From NCBI RefSeq assembly GCF_900635955.1, contig NZ_LR134201.1, positions 124,001 to 188,000 on the forward strand: 64,000 nt of DNA, written 5' to 3'. A program made the translations under genes and the position numbers. How positions within the stretch are numbered: position 1 is the first letter of the stretch; every line of letters begins with the position of its first letter. Source of the stretch: Cedecea lapagei. GTDB taxonomy: Bacteria; Pseudomonadota; Gammaproteobacteria; Enterobacterales; Enterobacteriaceae. This document shows positions 1-8,517 of the stretch, piece after piece. Below the pieces are notes generated by a model. That model was not told the origin of the DNA. It was given only the letters and a program-made list of their open reading frames with translations, and did no database searches.

Positions 1-420
1 GACAGCTACACCGGTCTGACGCTGCCGCTGATGGCTTCTGCCACGGCGACGTTCCTGTTTCGCCAGTTTTTCATGACGCTGCCAGACGAGCTGATGGAAG
101 CGGCTCGCATCGACGGCGCCTCGCCGATGCGCTTTTTCTTCGACATCGTGCTGCCGCTGTCCAAAACCAACCTGGCGGCGCTGTTCGTGATCACCTTTAT
201 CTACGGCTGGAACCAGTATCTCTGGCCGCTGCTGATTATCACCGACGCTGACCTCGGCACCGCCGTGGCGGGGATCAAGGGCATGATTGCCAGCGGGGAT
301 GGCGTCACGCAGTGGAACCAGGTCATGGCAGCGATGCTGCTGACGCTTGTCCCACCGGTGGTTATCGTTTTAGTTATGCAGCGCGCCTTCGTGCGTGGTC
401 TGGTTGATAGTGAGAAGTAG
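1..420 (+). CDS. ugpE: sn-glycerol-3-phosphate ABC transporter permease UgpE (3' part only)
   Basis: This is the C-terminal 139 residues of UgpE, one of two inner-membrane permeases of the UgpBAEC importer for glycerol-3-phosphate and glycerophosphodiesters. The gene is cut by the window start: the frame is open from base 1, and an internal ATG at 31 is not the real start. The cytoplasmic coupling (EAA) loop is visible as EAARIDGASPMRFFFDIVLP, the segment that docks on the ATPase, followed by two or three hydrophobic segments. The tail RAFVRGLVDSEK is the one I know from E. coli UgpE. ugpC starts 9 bp downstream, so this is one operon. The family is clear from sequence; the substrate is inferred from similarity and from the ugpC/ugpQ neighbours. 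Confidence 0.96.
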   Translation, partial: DSYTGLTLPLMASATATFLFRQFFMTLPDELMEAARIDGASPMRFFFDIVLPLSKTNLAALFVITFIYGWNQYLWPLLIITDADLGTAVAGIKGMIASGDGVTQWNQVMAAMLLTLVPPVVIVLVMQRAFVRGLVDSEK

Positions 421-429
421 GAACCTTTC

Positions 430-1500
430 ATGGCTGGTTTAAAATTACAGGCAGTAACCAAGAGCTGGGACGGTAAAACCCAGGTGATTCAGCCGCTGAC
501 CGTGGACGTGGCGGACGGCGAGTTCATCGTGATGGTCGGGCCTTCCGGCTGCGGTAAATCTACGTTGCTGCGCATGGTGGCCGGGCTGGAGCAGGTAACC
601 AGCGGGGATATCTGGATTGACAGCCAGCGCGTCACCGACATGGAACCCAAAGAGCGCGGCATCGCGATGGTGTTCCAGAACTACGCGCTCTATCCGCACA
701 TGACGGTGGAAGAGAACATGGCCTGGGGGCTGAAAATTCGCGGCCTGGGCAAAGAGCAGATTCGCCAGAAGGTGCTGGAAGCCGCCCGTATTCTGGAGCT
801 GGATGCGCTGCTGACCCGTCGCCCACGCGAGCTTTCCGGCGGCCAGCGTCAGCGCGTCGCCATGGGGCGAGCCATCGTGCGCGATCCGGCGGTGTTCCTG
901 TTTGATGAACCGCTGTCCAACCTTGATGCCAAGCTGCGCGTGCAGATGCGCCTTGAGCTCCAGCAGCTTCACCGTCGCCTGAAGACCACCAGTTTGTACG
1001 TGACGCACGACCAGGTTGAGGCGATGACCCTCGCCCAGCGCGTTATGGTGATGAACAAAGGCGTGGCAGAGCAGATTGGCACGCCAGTTGAGGTTTACGA
1101 GCGTCCTGCCAGCCGCTTTGTGGCGAGCTTTATCGGCTCCCCGGCGATGAACCTGCTGGATGGAAACATCAGCATCGATGGTTCACGCTTTGAGCTGGAA
1201 GGCGGCGAGGCGCTACCCATTGGCAGCCAGCGCCTGCAGTGGGTTGGGCGTCCGATGACGATGGGTATTCGCCCGGAACATATTGCGATAAGCTCTCAGG
1301 AAGCAGGTGGCATACCGATTGTGGTGGAAACCCTTGAAATGCTGGGGGCTGATAACCTGGTGCACGGCCGCTGGGGTGGCCAAAAGGTGGTGATTCGCCT
1401 TGGGCATCAGGAGCGTCCGCAGCCGGGGACGACGCTTTGGGTTCATCTGCCGGAAGAACATCTGCACTTCTTTGACGGTAAAAACGGACAACGTTTATGA
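430..1500 (+). CDS. ugpC: sn-glycerol-3-phosphate ABC transporter ATP-binding protein UgpC
   Basis: A 356-residue ATPase subunit that powers the Ugp importer at the cytoplasmic face of the inner membrane. Walker A GPSGCGKST lies at residues 37-45, the ABC signature LSGGQ at 135-139, Walker B ending in FDE at 158-160, and the switch histidine in the VTHDQ motif shortly after. The last 120 residues are the TOBE/MalK-type regulatory domain, with the typical MGIRPEH motif. Length matches the E. coli protein. It follows ugpE by 9 bp and its stop overlaps the ugpQ start (ATGA), so translation is probably coupled. In E. coli the operon belongs to the Pho regulon; the promoter lies outside this window. 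Confidence 0.97.
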   Translation: MAGLKLQAVTKSWDGKTQVIQPLTVDVADGEFIVMVGPSGCGKSTLLRMVAGLEQVTSGDIWIDSQRVTDMEPKERGIAMVFQNYALYPHMTVEENMAWGLKIRGLGKEQIRQKVLEAARILELDALLTRRPRELSGGQRQRVAMGRAIVRDPAVFLFDEPLSNLDAKLRVQMRLELQQLHRRLKTTSLYVTHDQVEAMTLAQRVMVMNKGVAEQIGTPVEVYERPASRFVASFIGSPAMNLLDGNISIDGSRFELEGGEALPIGSQRLQWVGRPMTMGIRPEHIAISSQEAGGIPIVVETLEMLGADNLVHGRWGGQKVVIRLGHQERPQPGTTLWVHLPEEHLHFFDGKNGQRL

Positions 1501-2237
1501 GCAACTGGCCTTATCCAAAAATCGTCGCCCACCGTGGCGGCGGTAAACTGGCGCCGGAAAACACCCTCGCGGCAATAGACGTCGGGGCGCGTTACGGCCA
1601 CACGATGATTGAGTTTGACGCCAAACTCTCGCGCGACGGGCAAATCTTCCTGCTGCACGACGATACGCTCGAGCGTACCAGCAACGGCTGGGGAATTGCC
1701 GGAGAGCTAACCTGGGACAATCTGCTGAAAGTGGACGCCGGAAGCTGGTTCAGCCGTGAATATGCTGGCGAGCCGTTGCCGCTGCTTTCTCAGGTGGCCG
1801 AGCGCTGTAAACAGCACGGTATGATGGCGAACATTGAGATAAAACCGACCACCGGGCTGGAAGCAGAAACCGGCAAAGTGGTTGCCCTGGCCGCCCGTGA
1901 ACTTTGGGCCGGGCAAACGGCGCCGCTGCTTTCTTCTTTTGAGATTGAAGCCCTGGAGGCCGCGCAGCTTGCTGCACCGGAGCTGCCTCGTGGCCTGCTG
2001 CTGGACGAGTGGCGTGATGACTGGCAGGCACTGACGACGCGCCTGCAGTGCGTGTCTATTCACCTCAACCACCAGCTGTTGGATGAGGATCGGGTGAAGG
2101 CGCTGAAAGCGGCCGGACTCTACATCCTGGTTTATACCGTGAACGTGCCCCACCGCGCGGCAGTGCTGCTGCAGTGGGGCGTCGACGCTATCTGTACCGA
2201 CCGCATCGACGAGATAGGCCCGAACTTTTCCGCATAA
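1497..2237 (+). CDS. ugpQ: Glycerophosphodiester phosphodiesterase UgpQ (cytosolic)
   Basis: A 246-residue GDPD-family enzyme that hydrolyses glycerophosphodiesters to glycerol-3-phosphate and an alcohol after import by UgpBAEC. It has no signal peptide, in line with the cytosolic UgpQ rather than periplasmic GlpQ. The GDPD fold motifs are present: HRGGG with catalytic His12, the metal ligands Glu39 and Asp41 in the IEFDAKLSRDG block, and His54 in FLLHDDT. A second acidic metal-ligand motif (NIEIKP) follows. The ATG overlaps the ugpC stop by 4 bp. It is the last gene of the operon, and yhhA converges on it 40 bp downstream. Confidence 0.96.
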   Translation: MSNWPYPKIVAHRGGGKLAPENTLAAIDVGARYGHTMIEFDAKLSRDGQIFLLHDDTLERTSNGWGIAGELTWDNLLKVDAGSWFSREYAGEPLPLLSQVAERCKQHGMMANIEIKPTTGLEAETGKVVALAARELWAGQTAPLLSSFEIEALEAAQLAAPELPRGLLLDEWRDDWQALTTRLQCVSIHLNHQLLDEDRVKALKAAGLYILVYTVNVPHRAAVLLQWGVDAICTDRIDEIGPNFSA

Positions 2238-2277
2238 CGCCCCACGGCGTGTCTGGCGGCGGCAGCGCTGAACTATT

Positions 2278-2607
2278 TTATTTCAGCATGCCGCCGTTAT
2301 TTCCTTTTAGCATCCCGCCACTGGCGTTCGGCAGCGGCTGCTGGTTTATACCCGGCTGCGACTGCAAAACGCGCTGCTGATTATTATTGAGCTGCGTCTG
2401 AAGCCGCTGCTGCTGCTGCTGACTCTGCGTTTGAATCTGCTGTTTTAATATTCCCTGCTGCTGGGATTGCTGAGTTTGCATTTGCGTCAGCATTCGCTGC
2501 TGGCTCGGGTTTTGATAGCCCGGCAAATTGGGGTTGTTGGTGGTGTTTAGCGGCTGCGCAAGCGCCGTTAACGGCAGAAACGCTGCCAGAAGCCATACCT
2601 TTTTCAT
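2278..2607 (-). CDS. yhhA: YhhA, small secreted Gln/Asn-rich protein (DUF2756)
   Basis: A 109-residue protein with a cleavable signal peptide (MKKVWLLAAFLPLTALAQ) and a mature chain that is almost entirely low-complexity Gln/Asn, with runs such as QSQQQQQRLQTQ. The opening of the mature chain, PLNTTNNPNLPGYQ...PSQQRM, and the block RVLQSQPG are shared with E. coli YhhA. The E. coli protein, as I recall it, is about 146 residues, so this copy lacks much of the C-terminal tail and ends in two near-copies of GGMLK. The function is not known; it is probably periplasmic. It converges on ugpQ and is divergent from ggt. Confidence 0.85.
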   Translation of the reverse strand: MKKVWLLAAFLPLTALAQPLNTTNNPNLPGYQNPSQQRMLTQMQTQQSQQQGILKQQIQTQSQQQQQRLQTQLNNNQQRVLQSQPGINQQPLPNASGGMLKGNNGGMLK

Positions 2608-2729
2608 CGTTACCTCCTCCCTTTAGCGGTTCTCCTGAGTTTACTCCGTTTCATTCATCACGGTGATTATTTCCGATTTGTGAACCAGGATTAAGCGGGG
2701 ACTTTCCCCGGGTAAATGAGGATATAACG

Positions 2730-4472
2730 ATGATAAAGCAGTGGAAAACTTTGCGCTGGGTTGCGATCCCGGCGTTGACAATTGGACTGTGTTTGTCGGT
2801 GGTAGCGGCGCCTCCACCGGTCTCTTATGGCGTGGAAATGGACGTTTACCATCCGGTACGCGCTGAACACGGCATGGTGGCCTCGGTGGATGCAGCGGCG
2901 ACTCAGGTCGGCGTCGATATTTTAAAGCAGGGCGGTAACGCGGTGGATGCCGCGGTCGCCGTAGGGTATGCCCTCGCGGTCACGCACCCGCAGGCGGGCA
3001 ATATCGGCGGCGGTGGTTTTATGATGCTGCGCACCAAAGACGGCAAAACGACCGCCATCGACTTCAGGGAAATGGCGCCGGAAAAAGCCAGCCGGGATAT
3101 GTTTTTGGACGATAAAGGCAACGCCGACAGCAAAAAGTCGCTGACCTCGCACCTTGCCTCCGGCACGCCGGGCACGGTTGCCGGGTTTAGCCTGGCGCTG
3201 GAAAAATACGGCACGATGCCGCTTAACAAAGTCGTGCAGCCCGCCATTAAGCTGGCGCGTGACGGCATCATTGTGAACGATGCGCTGGCAGACGATCTTA
3301 AACAGTACGGTGCGGAAGTGATTCCGAACCATGCCAACAGCAAGGCTATCTTCTGGAAAGCGGACGGAGAGCCGCTGCAGAAAGGCGACAAGCTGGTACA
3401 GGCCAACCTCGCGAAAAGCCTGGAAATGATTGCCGAGCAGGGGCCCGACGCCTTCTATAAAGGGGCGATTGCCGACCAGATTACCGAAGAGATGGCAAAA
3501 AACGGCGGGCTGATAAGCAAGGCGGATTTAGCCAACTACAAGGCGATTGAGCGCAAGCCCGTCAGCGGTGAGTATCGCGGCTACGAAGTCTATTCCATGC
3601 CGCCGCCGTCCTCCGGCGGGATCCACATCGTGCAGATCCTTAATATCCTGGAAAACTTCGACCTGGCGAAATATGGCTTTGGTAGCGCGGACACGCTGCA
3701 GATCATGGCCGAGGCGGAAAAATATGCCTACGCGGATCGCTCGGAATACCTTGGCGACCCGGATTTCGTGAAGGTGCCGTGGCAGGCGCTGACCAGCAAG
3801 GCCTATGCAAAATCGCTGGCCGAGAAAATTGATATCAACAAGGCTCGCCCGTCGAGTGAAATCAAGCCGGGTGACCTTGCCCCGTATGAAAGTAACCAAA
3901 CCACGCATTTCTCGGTTGTGGATAAAGACGGTAATGCGGTGGCGGTAACCTATACGCTGAATACGACCTTCGGTACCGGCATTGTGGCCGGTAACACCGG
4001 TATTCTAATGAATAACCAAATGGATGACTTCTCCGCCAAGCCGGGCGTACCGAATGTTTACGGGCTGGTAGGGGGAGAGGCCAACGCCGTGGGGCCGCAC
4101 AAACGTCCGTTATCTTCTATGTCGCCAACCATCGTGGTGAAGGACGGAAAAACCTGGCTGGTGACCGGCAGCCCTGGCGGGAGCCGTATCATTACAACCG
4201 TGCTGCAAATGGTGGTGAACAGCATTGATTTTGGGATGAACGTGGCCGAAGCGACCAACGCACCGCGCTTCCATCATCAGTGGCTGCCGGATGAACTGCG
4301 GGTGGAGAAGGGCTTTAGCCCGGATACGCTGAGGTTGCTGAAAGAGAAGGGGCAGAACGTCGAGGTGAAGGCCGCGATGGGCAGCACGCAGAGCATTATG
4401 ATTGCGCCGGACGGCAAGCTGTATGGTGCGTCCGATCCGCGTTCGGTGGATGATTTAACCGCGGGGTATTGA
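2730..4472 (+). CDS. ggt: Gamma-glutamyltranspeptidase precursor
   Basis: A 580-residue periplasmic N-terminal nucleophile hydrolase that cleaves the gamma-glutamyl bond of glutathione and transfers the glutamyl group to water or amino acids. It has an N-terminal signal peptide ending near VVAAPPP. The precursor self-cleaves before Thr391 in the NQTTHFSVVD motif; Thr391 becomes the N-terminal nucleophile of the small subunit. Other conserved blocks are GNIGGGGFM in the large subunit and the substrate-binding LSSMSPT and GSPGGSRI in the small subunit. Length and nucleophile position match E. coli. It stands alone, divergent from yhhA. A palindromic repeat lies between it and the convergent yhhY. 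Confidence 0.97.
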   Translation: MIKQWKTLRWVAIPALTIGLCLSVVAAPPPVSYGVEMDVYHPVRAEHGMVASVDAAATQVGVDILKQGGNAVDAAVAVGYALAVTHPQAGNIGGGGFMMLRTKDGKTTAIDFREMAPEKASRDMFLDDKGNADSKKSLTSHLASGTPGTVAGFSLALEKYGTMPLNKVVQPAIKLARDGIIVNDALADDLKQYGAEVIPNHANSKAIFWKADGEPLQKGDKLVQANLAKSLEMIAEQGPDAFYKGAIADQITEEMAKNGGLISKADLANYKAIERKPVSGEYRGYEVYSMPPPSSGGIHIVQILNILENFDLAKYGFGSADTLQIMAEAEKYAYADRSEYLGDPDFVKVPWQALTSKAYAKSLAEKIDINKARPSSEIKPGDLAPYESNQTTHFSVVDKDGNAVAVTYTLNTTFGTGIVAGNTGILMNNQMDDFSAKPGVPNVYGLVGGEANAVGPHKRPLSSMSPTIVVKDGKTWLVTGSPGGSRIITTVLQMVVNSIDFGMNVAEATNAPRFHHQWLPDELRVEKGFSPDTLRLLKEKGQNVEVKAAMGSTQSIMIAPDGKLYGASDPRSVDDLTAGY

Positions 4473-4524
4473 TTGCCCCTCACGAAGAGGGCGGTAATAA
4501 ACACTATTAGCTGTCGCTTGTTTC

Positions 4525-4548
4525 CCCCTCTCCCTTTTAGGGAGAGGG
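4525..4548. repeat. Palindromic repeat copy 1 (ggt/yhhY 3' ends)
   Basis: CCCCTCTCCC, a TTTTA loop, then GGGAGAGGGcGGGG, lying between the convergent ggt and yhhY stops. The same CCCTCTCCC/GGGAGAGGG core recurs at five other gene ends in this window. It could work as an intergenic mRNA-stabilising or terminator-like hairpin. Confidence 0.75.
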
Positions 4549-4565
4549 CGGGGTGAGGGTAAAAA

Positions 4566-5063
4566 TCACTCCGGTTTAAAACGCGCCATAAAATAGGCGT
4601 CCACATACTCGCCGTCGCGCAGCGCAAATCGCTTCCCGGTCCCTTCCACCTCAAAGCCAAACTTGCGATACACCGCCAGCGCCGGGGCGTTATCGGTATA
4701 CACCGTCAGCTCTATGCGCTCGACGCGCAGCCAGTTATCGCACAGGCCAACCATTTCCTTAAGCAAAGCCGAAGCGACGCCTTTTCCTTGATGATCGAAA
4801 TGCACGCCCATGCCAAAAGTGGCCACGTGGCTGCGGCGTGGAGATTGCTCCACCGTGAGCGTTAGCTGCCCGACAATCTCATCGTCGATGCAGGCTACCA
4901 GACTGCGGCTTCCTGGCCTGGGGGCGGTAATTCGGTCATGCCAGGCTTTTAGAGGAGGATGAGGTAGCTGTAGCGTGTCGCGGTAAAGCGCCGGATGGGC
5001 ATACATTTTCTGTAAGGCTTCCGCATCGCCAGGTTCGGCGTGACGCACAACAACTGATTTCAT
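4566..5063 (-). CDS. yhhY: GNAT-family N-acetyltransferase YhhY
   Basis: A 165-residue single-domain GNAT acetyltransferase. The acetyl-CoA pyrophosphate-binding region is seen as GKGVASALLKEMV, roughly residues 92-105, and the C-terminal part holds the conserved NWLRVERIELTVYTDNAPAL and KFGFEVEGTGKRFALR blocks shared with E. coli YhhY. In E. coli this protein has been reported to acetylate certain amino acids; whether that applies here is inference. The intergenic region upstream of its start carries the RyhB gene, which is divergent from it. Confidence 0.93.
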   Translation of the reverse strand: MKSVVVRHAEPGDAEALQKMYAHPALYRDTLQLPHPPLKAWHDRITAPRPGSRSLVACIDDEIVGQLTLTVEQSPRRSHVATFGMGVHFDHQGKGVASALLKEMVGLCDNWLRVERIELTVYTDNAPALAVYRKFGFEVEGTGKRFALRDGEYVDAYFMARFKPE

Positions 5064-5162
5064 CCTTTTCTCCTCAATGAGTTATGGAAAACCTTTTAAA
5101 CATCATTGACTTTGAGGGGCAAGTCAACGCTATTTTTTTAAAAAAAGCACTTTACAAGTGCG

Positions 5163-5181
5163 AATGATAATGATTATTATT
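5163..5181 (+). promoter_or_regulatory. Fur box controlling ryhB
   Basis: The 19-bp sequence AATGATAATGATTATTATT is close to the Fur consensus GATAATGATAATCATTATC. It lies immediately upstream of the expected RyhB 5' end at 5187, where bound Fe-Fur would block RNA polymerase. This is the arrangement known for E. coli ryhB. Confidence 0.88.
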
Positions 5182-5186
5182 GCCAT

Positions 5187-5284
5187 GCGTTCAGGGGAGA
5201 CCCCAACGGAGACATCCTGAAAGCACGACATTGCTCACATTGCTTCCAGTATTACTTTAGCCAGCCGGGTGCTGGCTTTTTTTT
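5187..5284 (+). ncRNA. ryhB: RyhB, iron-responsive Hfq-dependent small RNA
   Basis: RyhB is made when iron is scarce and base-pairs with mRNAs of non-essential iron-containing proteins. The core CCTGAAAGCACGACATTGCTCACATTGCTTCCAGTATTACTT at 5216-5257 is nearly identical to E. coli RyhB. It is followed by the terminator AGCCAGCCGGGTGCTGGCT and a long T-run. Position (between yhhY and yhhX) and strand relative to those genes match E. coli. The 5' hairpin differs: the E. coli stem-loop is replaced by one built from TTCAGGGGAGACCCCAACGG and the following bases. The 5' end is inferred by alignment to E. coli from memory and could be off by a few bases. Confidence 0.93.
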
Positions 5285-5421
5285 TGCCCTTTTTATTTGA
5301 AGCCCTAGCGGCGTTGGCTACGCCCGACCTTTAAAATTAAAGATGGTTTGAAGTCTGCGGCTATAACGTGGCACGGCTTTGCAGTAAGGTACAGGCAGCT
5401 TAAATCAAAAAGGATAACGAT

Positions 5422-6459
5422 ATGACTCTGCACTGTGCCTTCATCGGCTTTGGAAAAAGTACGACCCGCTACCACCTTCCGTTTGTTCTGGTACGCAAAG
5501 ATAAGCTCAACGTTGCCCATATCTTCCGCCGCAGCGAAAAGCCGGAGCTGGAGCAGCAACCGCAGTACGCCGGGATCCACTTTACCAGCCAGCTTGATGA
5601 CATCCTCAGCGACCCGAAGGTTAAGCTGGTGGTGATTTGCACCCACGTCGACAGCCATTTCGACTATGCGAAAAAGGCGCTGGAAGCGGGTAAAAACGTG
5701 CTGGTGGAAAAACCGTTTACTCCAACGCTTGCCGAAGCACGCGAGCTGTTTGCGCTGGCTAAGGAGAAGGGGCTGGTGGTCACGCCTTACCAGAACCGCC
5801 GCTTTGACGCCTGCTTCCTGACGATGAAAAAAGCCATCGAGAGCGGTAAACTCGGCAAGATCGTGGAAATTGAAAGCCACTTTGATATGTATCGCCCCGA
5901 TGCGCCAGCAAACCCTGGTAAACCGGCTGACGGCGCCTTCTACGGCCTTGGCGTGCATACCATGGATCAAATCATCTCTCTGTTTGGCCGCCCGGACCAC
6001 GTCGCCTATGACATCCGCAGCCTGCGCAACAAAGCCAACCCGGACGATACCTTCGAGGCCCAGCTGTTCTATGGCGATCTCAAAGCTATCGTGAAAACCA
6101 GCCACCTGGTGAAAATCGATTACCCGAAATTTATCGTGCACGGCACCAAAGGCTCGTTTGTGAAGTACGGTATCGACCAGCAGGAAACCAGCCTCAAAGC
6201 CTACATCATGCCGGGTGAGCCTGGGTTCGGCGCGGACAGCAGCGTGGCCACGCTTGAATACGTAAACGACGCCGGTGAAACGGTGCGCGAGGAGTGGAGA
6301 CCGGAAGTGGGCGACTATGGCCGCGTCTACGATGCGCTGTACGACACGCTGATCGACGGCAAGCCTAATTACGTCAGAGAAATTGAAGCTCTCACTAACC
6401 TGGAAATTCTGGAACGCGGCTTTGAACAGCCCTCGCCTGCGACAATAAGCCTCTCCTGA
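5422..6459 (+). CDS. yhhX: Gfo/Idh/MocA-family oxidoreductase YhhX
   Basis: A 345-residue putative NAD(P)-dependent oxidoreductase. The Rossmann fold begins with AFIGFGKSTTRYHLP near residue 5. The family's EKPFTPT motif (Lys in the catalytic position) lies around residues 95-101 and GLGVHTMDQI around 176-185. The C-terminal half is the alpha/beta Gfo/Idh domain. Length equals E. coli YhhX. The substrate is not known. A clear AAAAGGA ribosome site precedes the ATG. It lies downstream of RyhB on the same strand, and yhhW follows 123 bp later. Confidence 0.95.
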   Translation: MTLHCAFIGFGKSTTRYHLPFVLVRKDKLNVAHIFRRSEKPELEQQPQYAGIHFTSQLDDILSDPKVKLVVICTHVDSHFDYAKKALEAGKNVLVEKPFTPTLAEARELFALAKEKGLVVTPYQNRRFDACFLTMKKAIESGKLGKIVEIESHFDMYRPDAPANPGKPADGAFYGLGVHTMDQIISLFGRPDHVAYDIRSLRNKANPDDTFEAQLFYGDLKAIVKTSHLVKIDYPKFIVHGTKGSFVKYGIDQQETSLKAYIMPGEPGFGADSSVATLEYVNDAGETVREEWRPEVGDYGRVYDALYDTLIDGKPNYVREIEALTNLEILERGFEQPSPATISLS

Positions 6460-6582
6460 CAGCATTCTGGCTCCTCTGACTCGTTCATTTTTTTTGAACA
6501 GAGGAGTCAATTTTCACCCTCTATGATTCTTTGCCAAAGGGGTCCACACTTATCCCATCAAACGAATTGCGGAGGACATAAC

Positions 6583-7278
6583 ATGATCTACTTAAGAAAA
6601 GCACAGGACCGCGGCCATGCGAACCACGGTTGGCTGGACAGCTGGCACACTTTCTCTTTTGCCGACTATTATGACACCCACTTTATGGGCTTCTCGGCGC
6701 TGCGGGTTATTAACGAAGACGTTATCGATGCGGGCCAGGGCTTCGGTACCCATCCTCATAAAGACATGGAAATTCTGACCTATGTGCTGGAAGGGGCCGT
6801 GGAGCACCAGGACAGCATGGGCAACAAAGAACGAGTGCCTGCGGGTGAGTTCCAGATTATGAGCGCCGGGACCGGGATCCGCCACTCCGAGTACAATGCC
6901 AGCCAGACCGAGCCGCTGCGCCTGTACCAGATTTGGATTATTCCAGAAAAAACCGGGATCACGCCGCGTTACGATCAGCGCCGTTTTGATGCGCCTCAGG
7001 GCCGCCAGCTGGTGCTTTCTCCGGATGCACGCGACGGTTCGCTGAAGGTTTATCAGGATATGGAGCTTTCCCGCTGGGCGCTGGCAAAAGATGAGCAGTC
7101 GGTGTATCAAATCCCGGCCGACCGCCGCGTCTGGATCCAGGTCGTAAAAGGCGACGTGTCGATCAACGGCACGCAGGTAAAAACCAGCGATGCTGTCGCG
7201 GTGTGGGATGAGCAGGCGATATCTATTCACGCTAATGAAGCGAGTGAAATCCTGCTGTTCGATCTGCCGCCGGTATAA
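6583..7278 (+). CDS. yhhW: Pirin-family protein YhhW (quercetinase-type bicupin)
   Basis: A 231-residue bicupin of the pirin family; E. coli YhhW has quercetin 2,3-dioxygenase activity in vitro. The N-terminal cupin holds the metal-binding GTHPHKDMEILTYVLEG block (residues ~55-71) and EFQIMSAGTGIRHSE further on. The second half is the degenerate cupin ending in LLFDLPPV. The open frame begins upstream at 6523, but the ATG at 6583 follows GGAGG with good spacing and gives exactly the family's N-terminus MIYLRKA. The physiological substrate is unknown. A strong terminator follows the stop. Confidence 0.95.
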   Translation: MIYLRKAQDRGHANHGWLDSWHTFSFADYYDTHFMGFSALRVINEDVIDAGQGFGTHPHKDMEILTYVLEGAVEHQDSMGNKERVPAGEFQIMSAGTGIRHSEYNASQTEPLRLYQIWIIPEKTGITPRYDQRRFDAPQGRQLVLSPDARDGSLKVYQDMELSRWALAKDEQSVYQIPADRRVWIQVVKGDVSINGTQVKTSDAVAVWDEQAISIHANEASEILLFDLPPV

Positions 7279-7293
7279 ACGTTACCCGTCACA

Positions 7294-7322
7294 CCCGTCC
7301 CTGAAAAAGGGGCGGGTTTTCT
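7294..7322 (+). terminator. Rho-independent terminator after yhhW
   Basis: CCCGTCCC pairs with GGGGCGGG (one G-T pair) across a TGAAAAA loop and is followed by TTTTCTTTT. Confidence 0.85.
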
Positions 7323-7372
7323 TTTGTCCGTGCTAAACTCGGCTGTCGAAACTTCATAAGCCAAGCAGGACG

Positions 7373-8368
7373 ATGAAAAAGAAAAGACCGGTACTACAGG
7401 ATGTTGCGGATCGCGTTGGGGTGACCAAAATGACGGTCAGCCGTTTCTTACGTAATCCCGACCAGGTGTCTGCCGCGCTGCAGGTTAAAATTGCCGCCGC
7501 GTTAGATGAACTGGGCTATATCCCGAACCGTGCGCCGGACATTCTTTCTAATTCGACCAGCCGTGCCATCGGCGTTCTGCTGCCTTCGCTGACCAACCAG
7601 GTGTTCGCCGAGGTCCTTCGCGGCATTGAGAACGTCATCGATGCTCATGGCTATCAGACCATGCTGGCCCACTACGGCTATAAGCCAGAGCTGGAGCAGG
7701 AGCGTCTGGAGTCCATGCTTTCCTGGAACATCGACGGGCTGATTTTGACCGAGCGAAACCACACGGCCCGCACGTTGAAGATGATTGAGGTCGCCGGTAT
7801 TCCGGTGGTTGAGCTGATGGACAGCGTATCCCCTTGCCTGGATATCGCCGTAGGGTTCGATAACTTCGAAGCGGCCCGCCAAATGACGGCCAGCATCATC
7901 GCGCGCGGCCATAAGCACGTTGCCTATCTTGGCGCCCGTCTCGATGAGCGTACCCTTATCAAACAAAAGGGCTACGAGCAGGCGATGCTTGACGCCGGGC
8001 TGACGCCCTACAGCGTGATGATTGAAAACTCCTCCTCTTATTCCACCGGCATTGAGCTGCTGCGCCAGGCAAAACGTGAATATCCGCAGCTCGACAGCAT
8101 CTTCTGCACCAACGATGACTTAGCGATTGGTGCGGCGTTTGAGTGCCAGCGTCAGGGGCTACGTATCCCGGAAGATATGGCGATTGCCGGGTTCCACGGC
8201 CACGATATCGGGCAGGTTATGGAGCCCCGTCTGGCTAGCGTGCTCACCCCGCGAGAGCGCATGGGGCGTATCGGGGCAGAGCGTCTGCTGGCGCGTATTC
8301 GCGGCGAAATCATTACCCCGAAGATGCTCGATTTAGGCTTTACGCTGTCGCCTGGTGGCTCGATCTAG
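7373..8368 (+). CDS. gntR: Gluconate operon repressor GntR (LacI family)
   Basis: A 331-residue LacI-family repressor of gluconate uptake and phosphorylation genes; gluconate relieves repression. The N-terminal helix-turn-helix (LQDVADRVGVTKMTVSRFLR, about residues 8-27) and hinge precede a periplasmic-binding-protein-like effector domain starting at AIGVLLPSLTNQVF. Length matches E. coli GntR. gntK follows after 149 bp, a region holding two overlapping palindromes of the GntR operator type, so gntKU has its own regulated promoter while gntR is probably expressed separately. Confidence 0.97.
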   Translation: MKKKRPVLQDVADRVGVTKMTVSRFLRNPDQVSAALQVKIAAALDELGYIPNRAPDILSNSTSRAIGVLLPSLTNQVFAEVLRGIENVIDAHGYQTMLAHYGYKPELEQERLESMLSWNIDGLILTERNHTARTLKMIEVAGIPVVELMDSVSPCLDIAVGFDNFEAARQMTASIIARGHKHVAYLGARLDERTLIKQKGYEQAMLDAGLTPYSVMIENSSSYSTGIELLRQAKREYPQLDSIFCTNDDLAIGAAFECQRQGLRIPEDMAIAGFHGHDIGQVMEPRLASVLTPRERMGRIGAERLLARIRGEIITPKMLDLGFTLSPGGSI

Positions 8369-8451
8369 GCCGAAAATTTTATTTGATACAGCTCACAGTT
8401 ATACGCTTTGCAAACTAATGGTTATTGCTTATTGTCCATCCAGACCGGAAA

Positions 8452-8480
8452 ATGTTATCGGTAACTGTTACCCGTAACAA
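8452..8480. promoter_or_regulatory. Tandem GntR operators upstream of gntK
   Basis: Two overlapping palindromes, ATGTTATCGGTAACTG (8452-8467) and CTGTTACCCGTAACAA (8465-8480), match the GntR operator consensus ATGTTACCGGTAACAT known from E. coli. They lie 38-66 bp before the gntK start. Confidence 0.88.
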
Positions 8481-8517
8481 GATCAGGCGTATTGCTTGTT
8501 TCAGAGTCGGAGCCATC

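Noticed and set aside
5305..6510. 401-codon minus-strand frame opposite yhhX
   Set aside because: Antisense shadow; yhhX on the other strand matches a known protein over its whole length.
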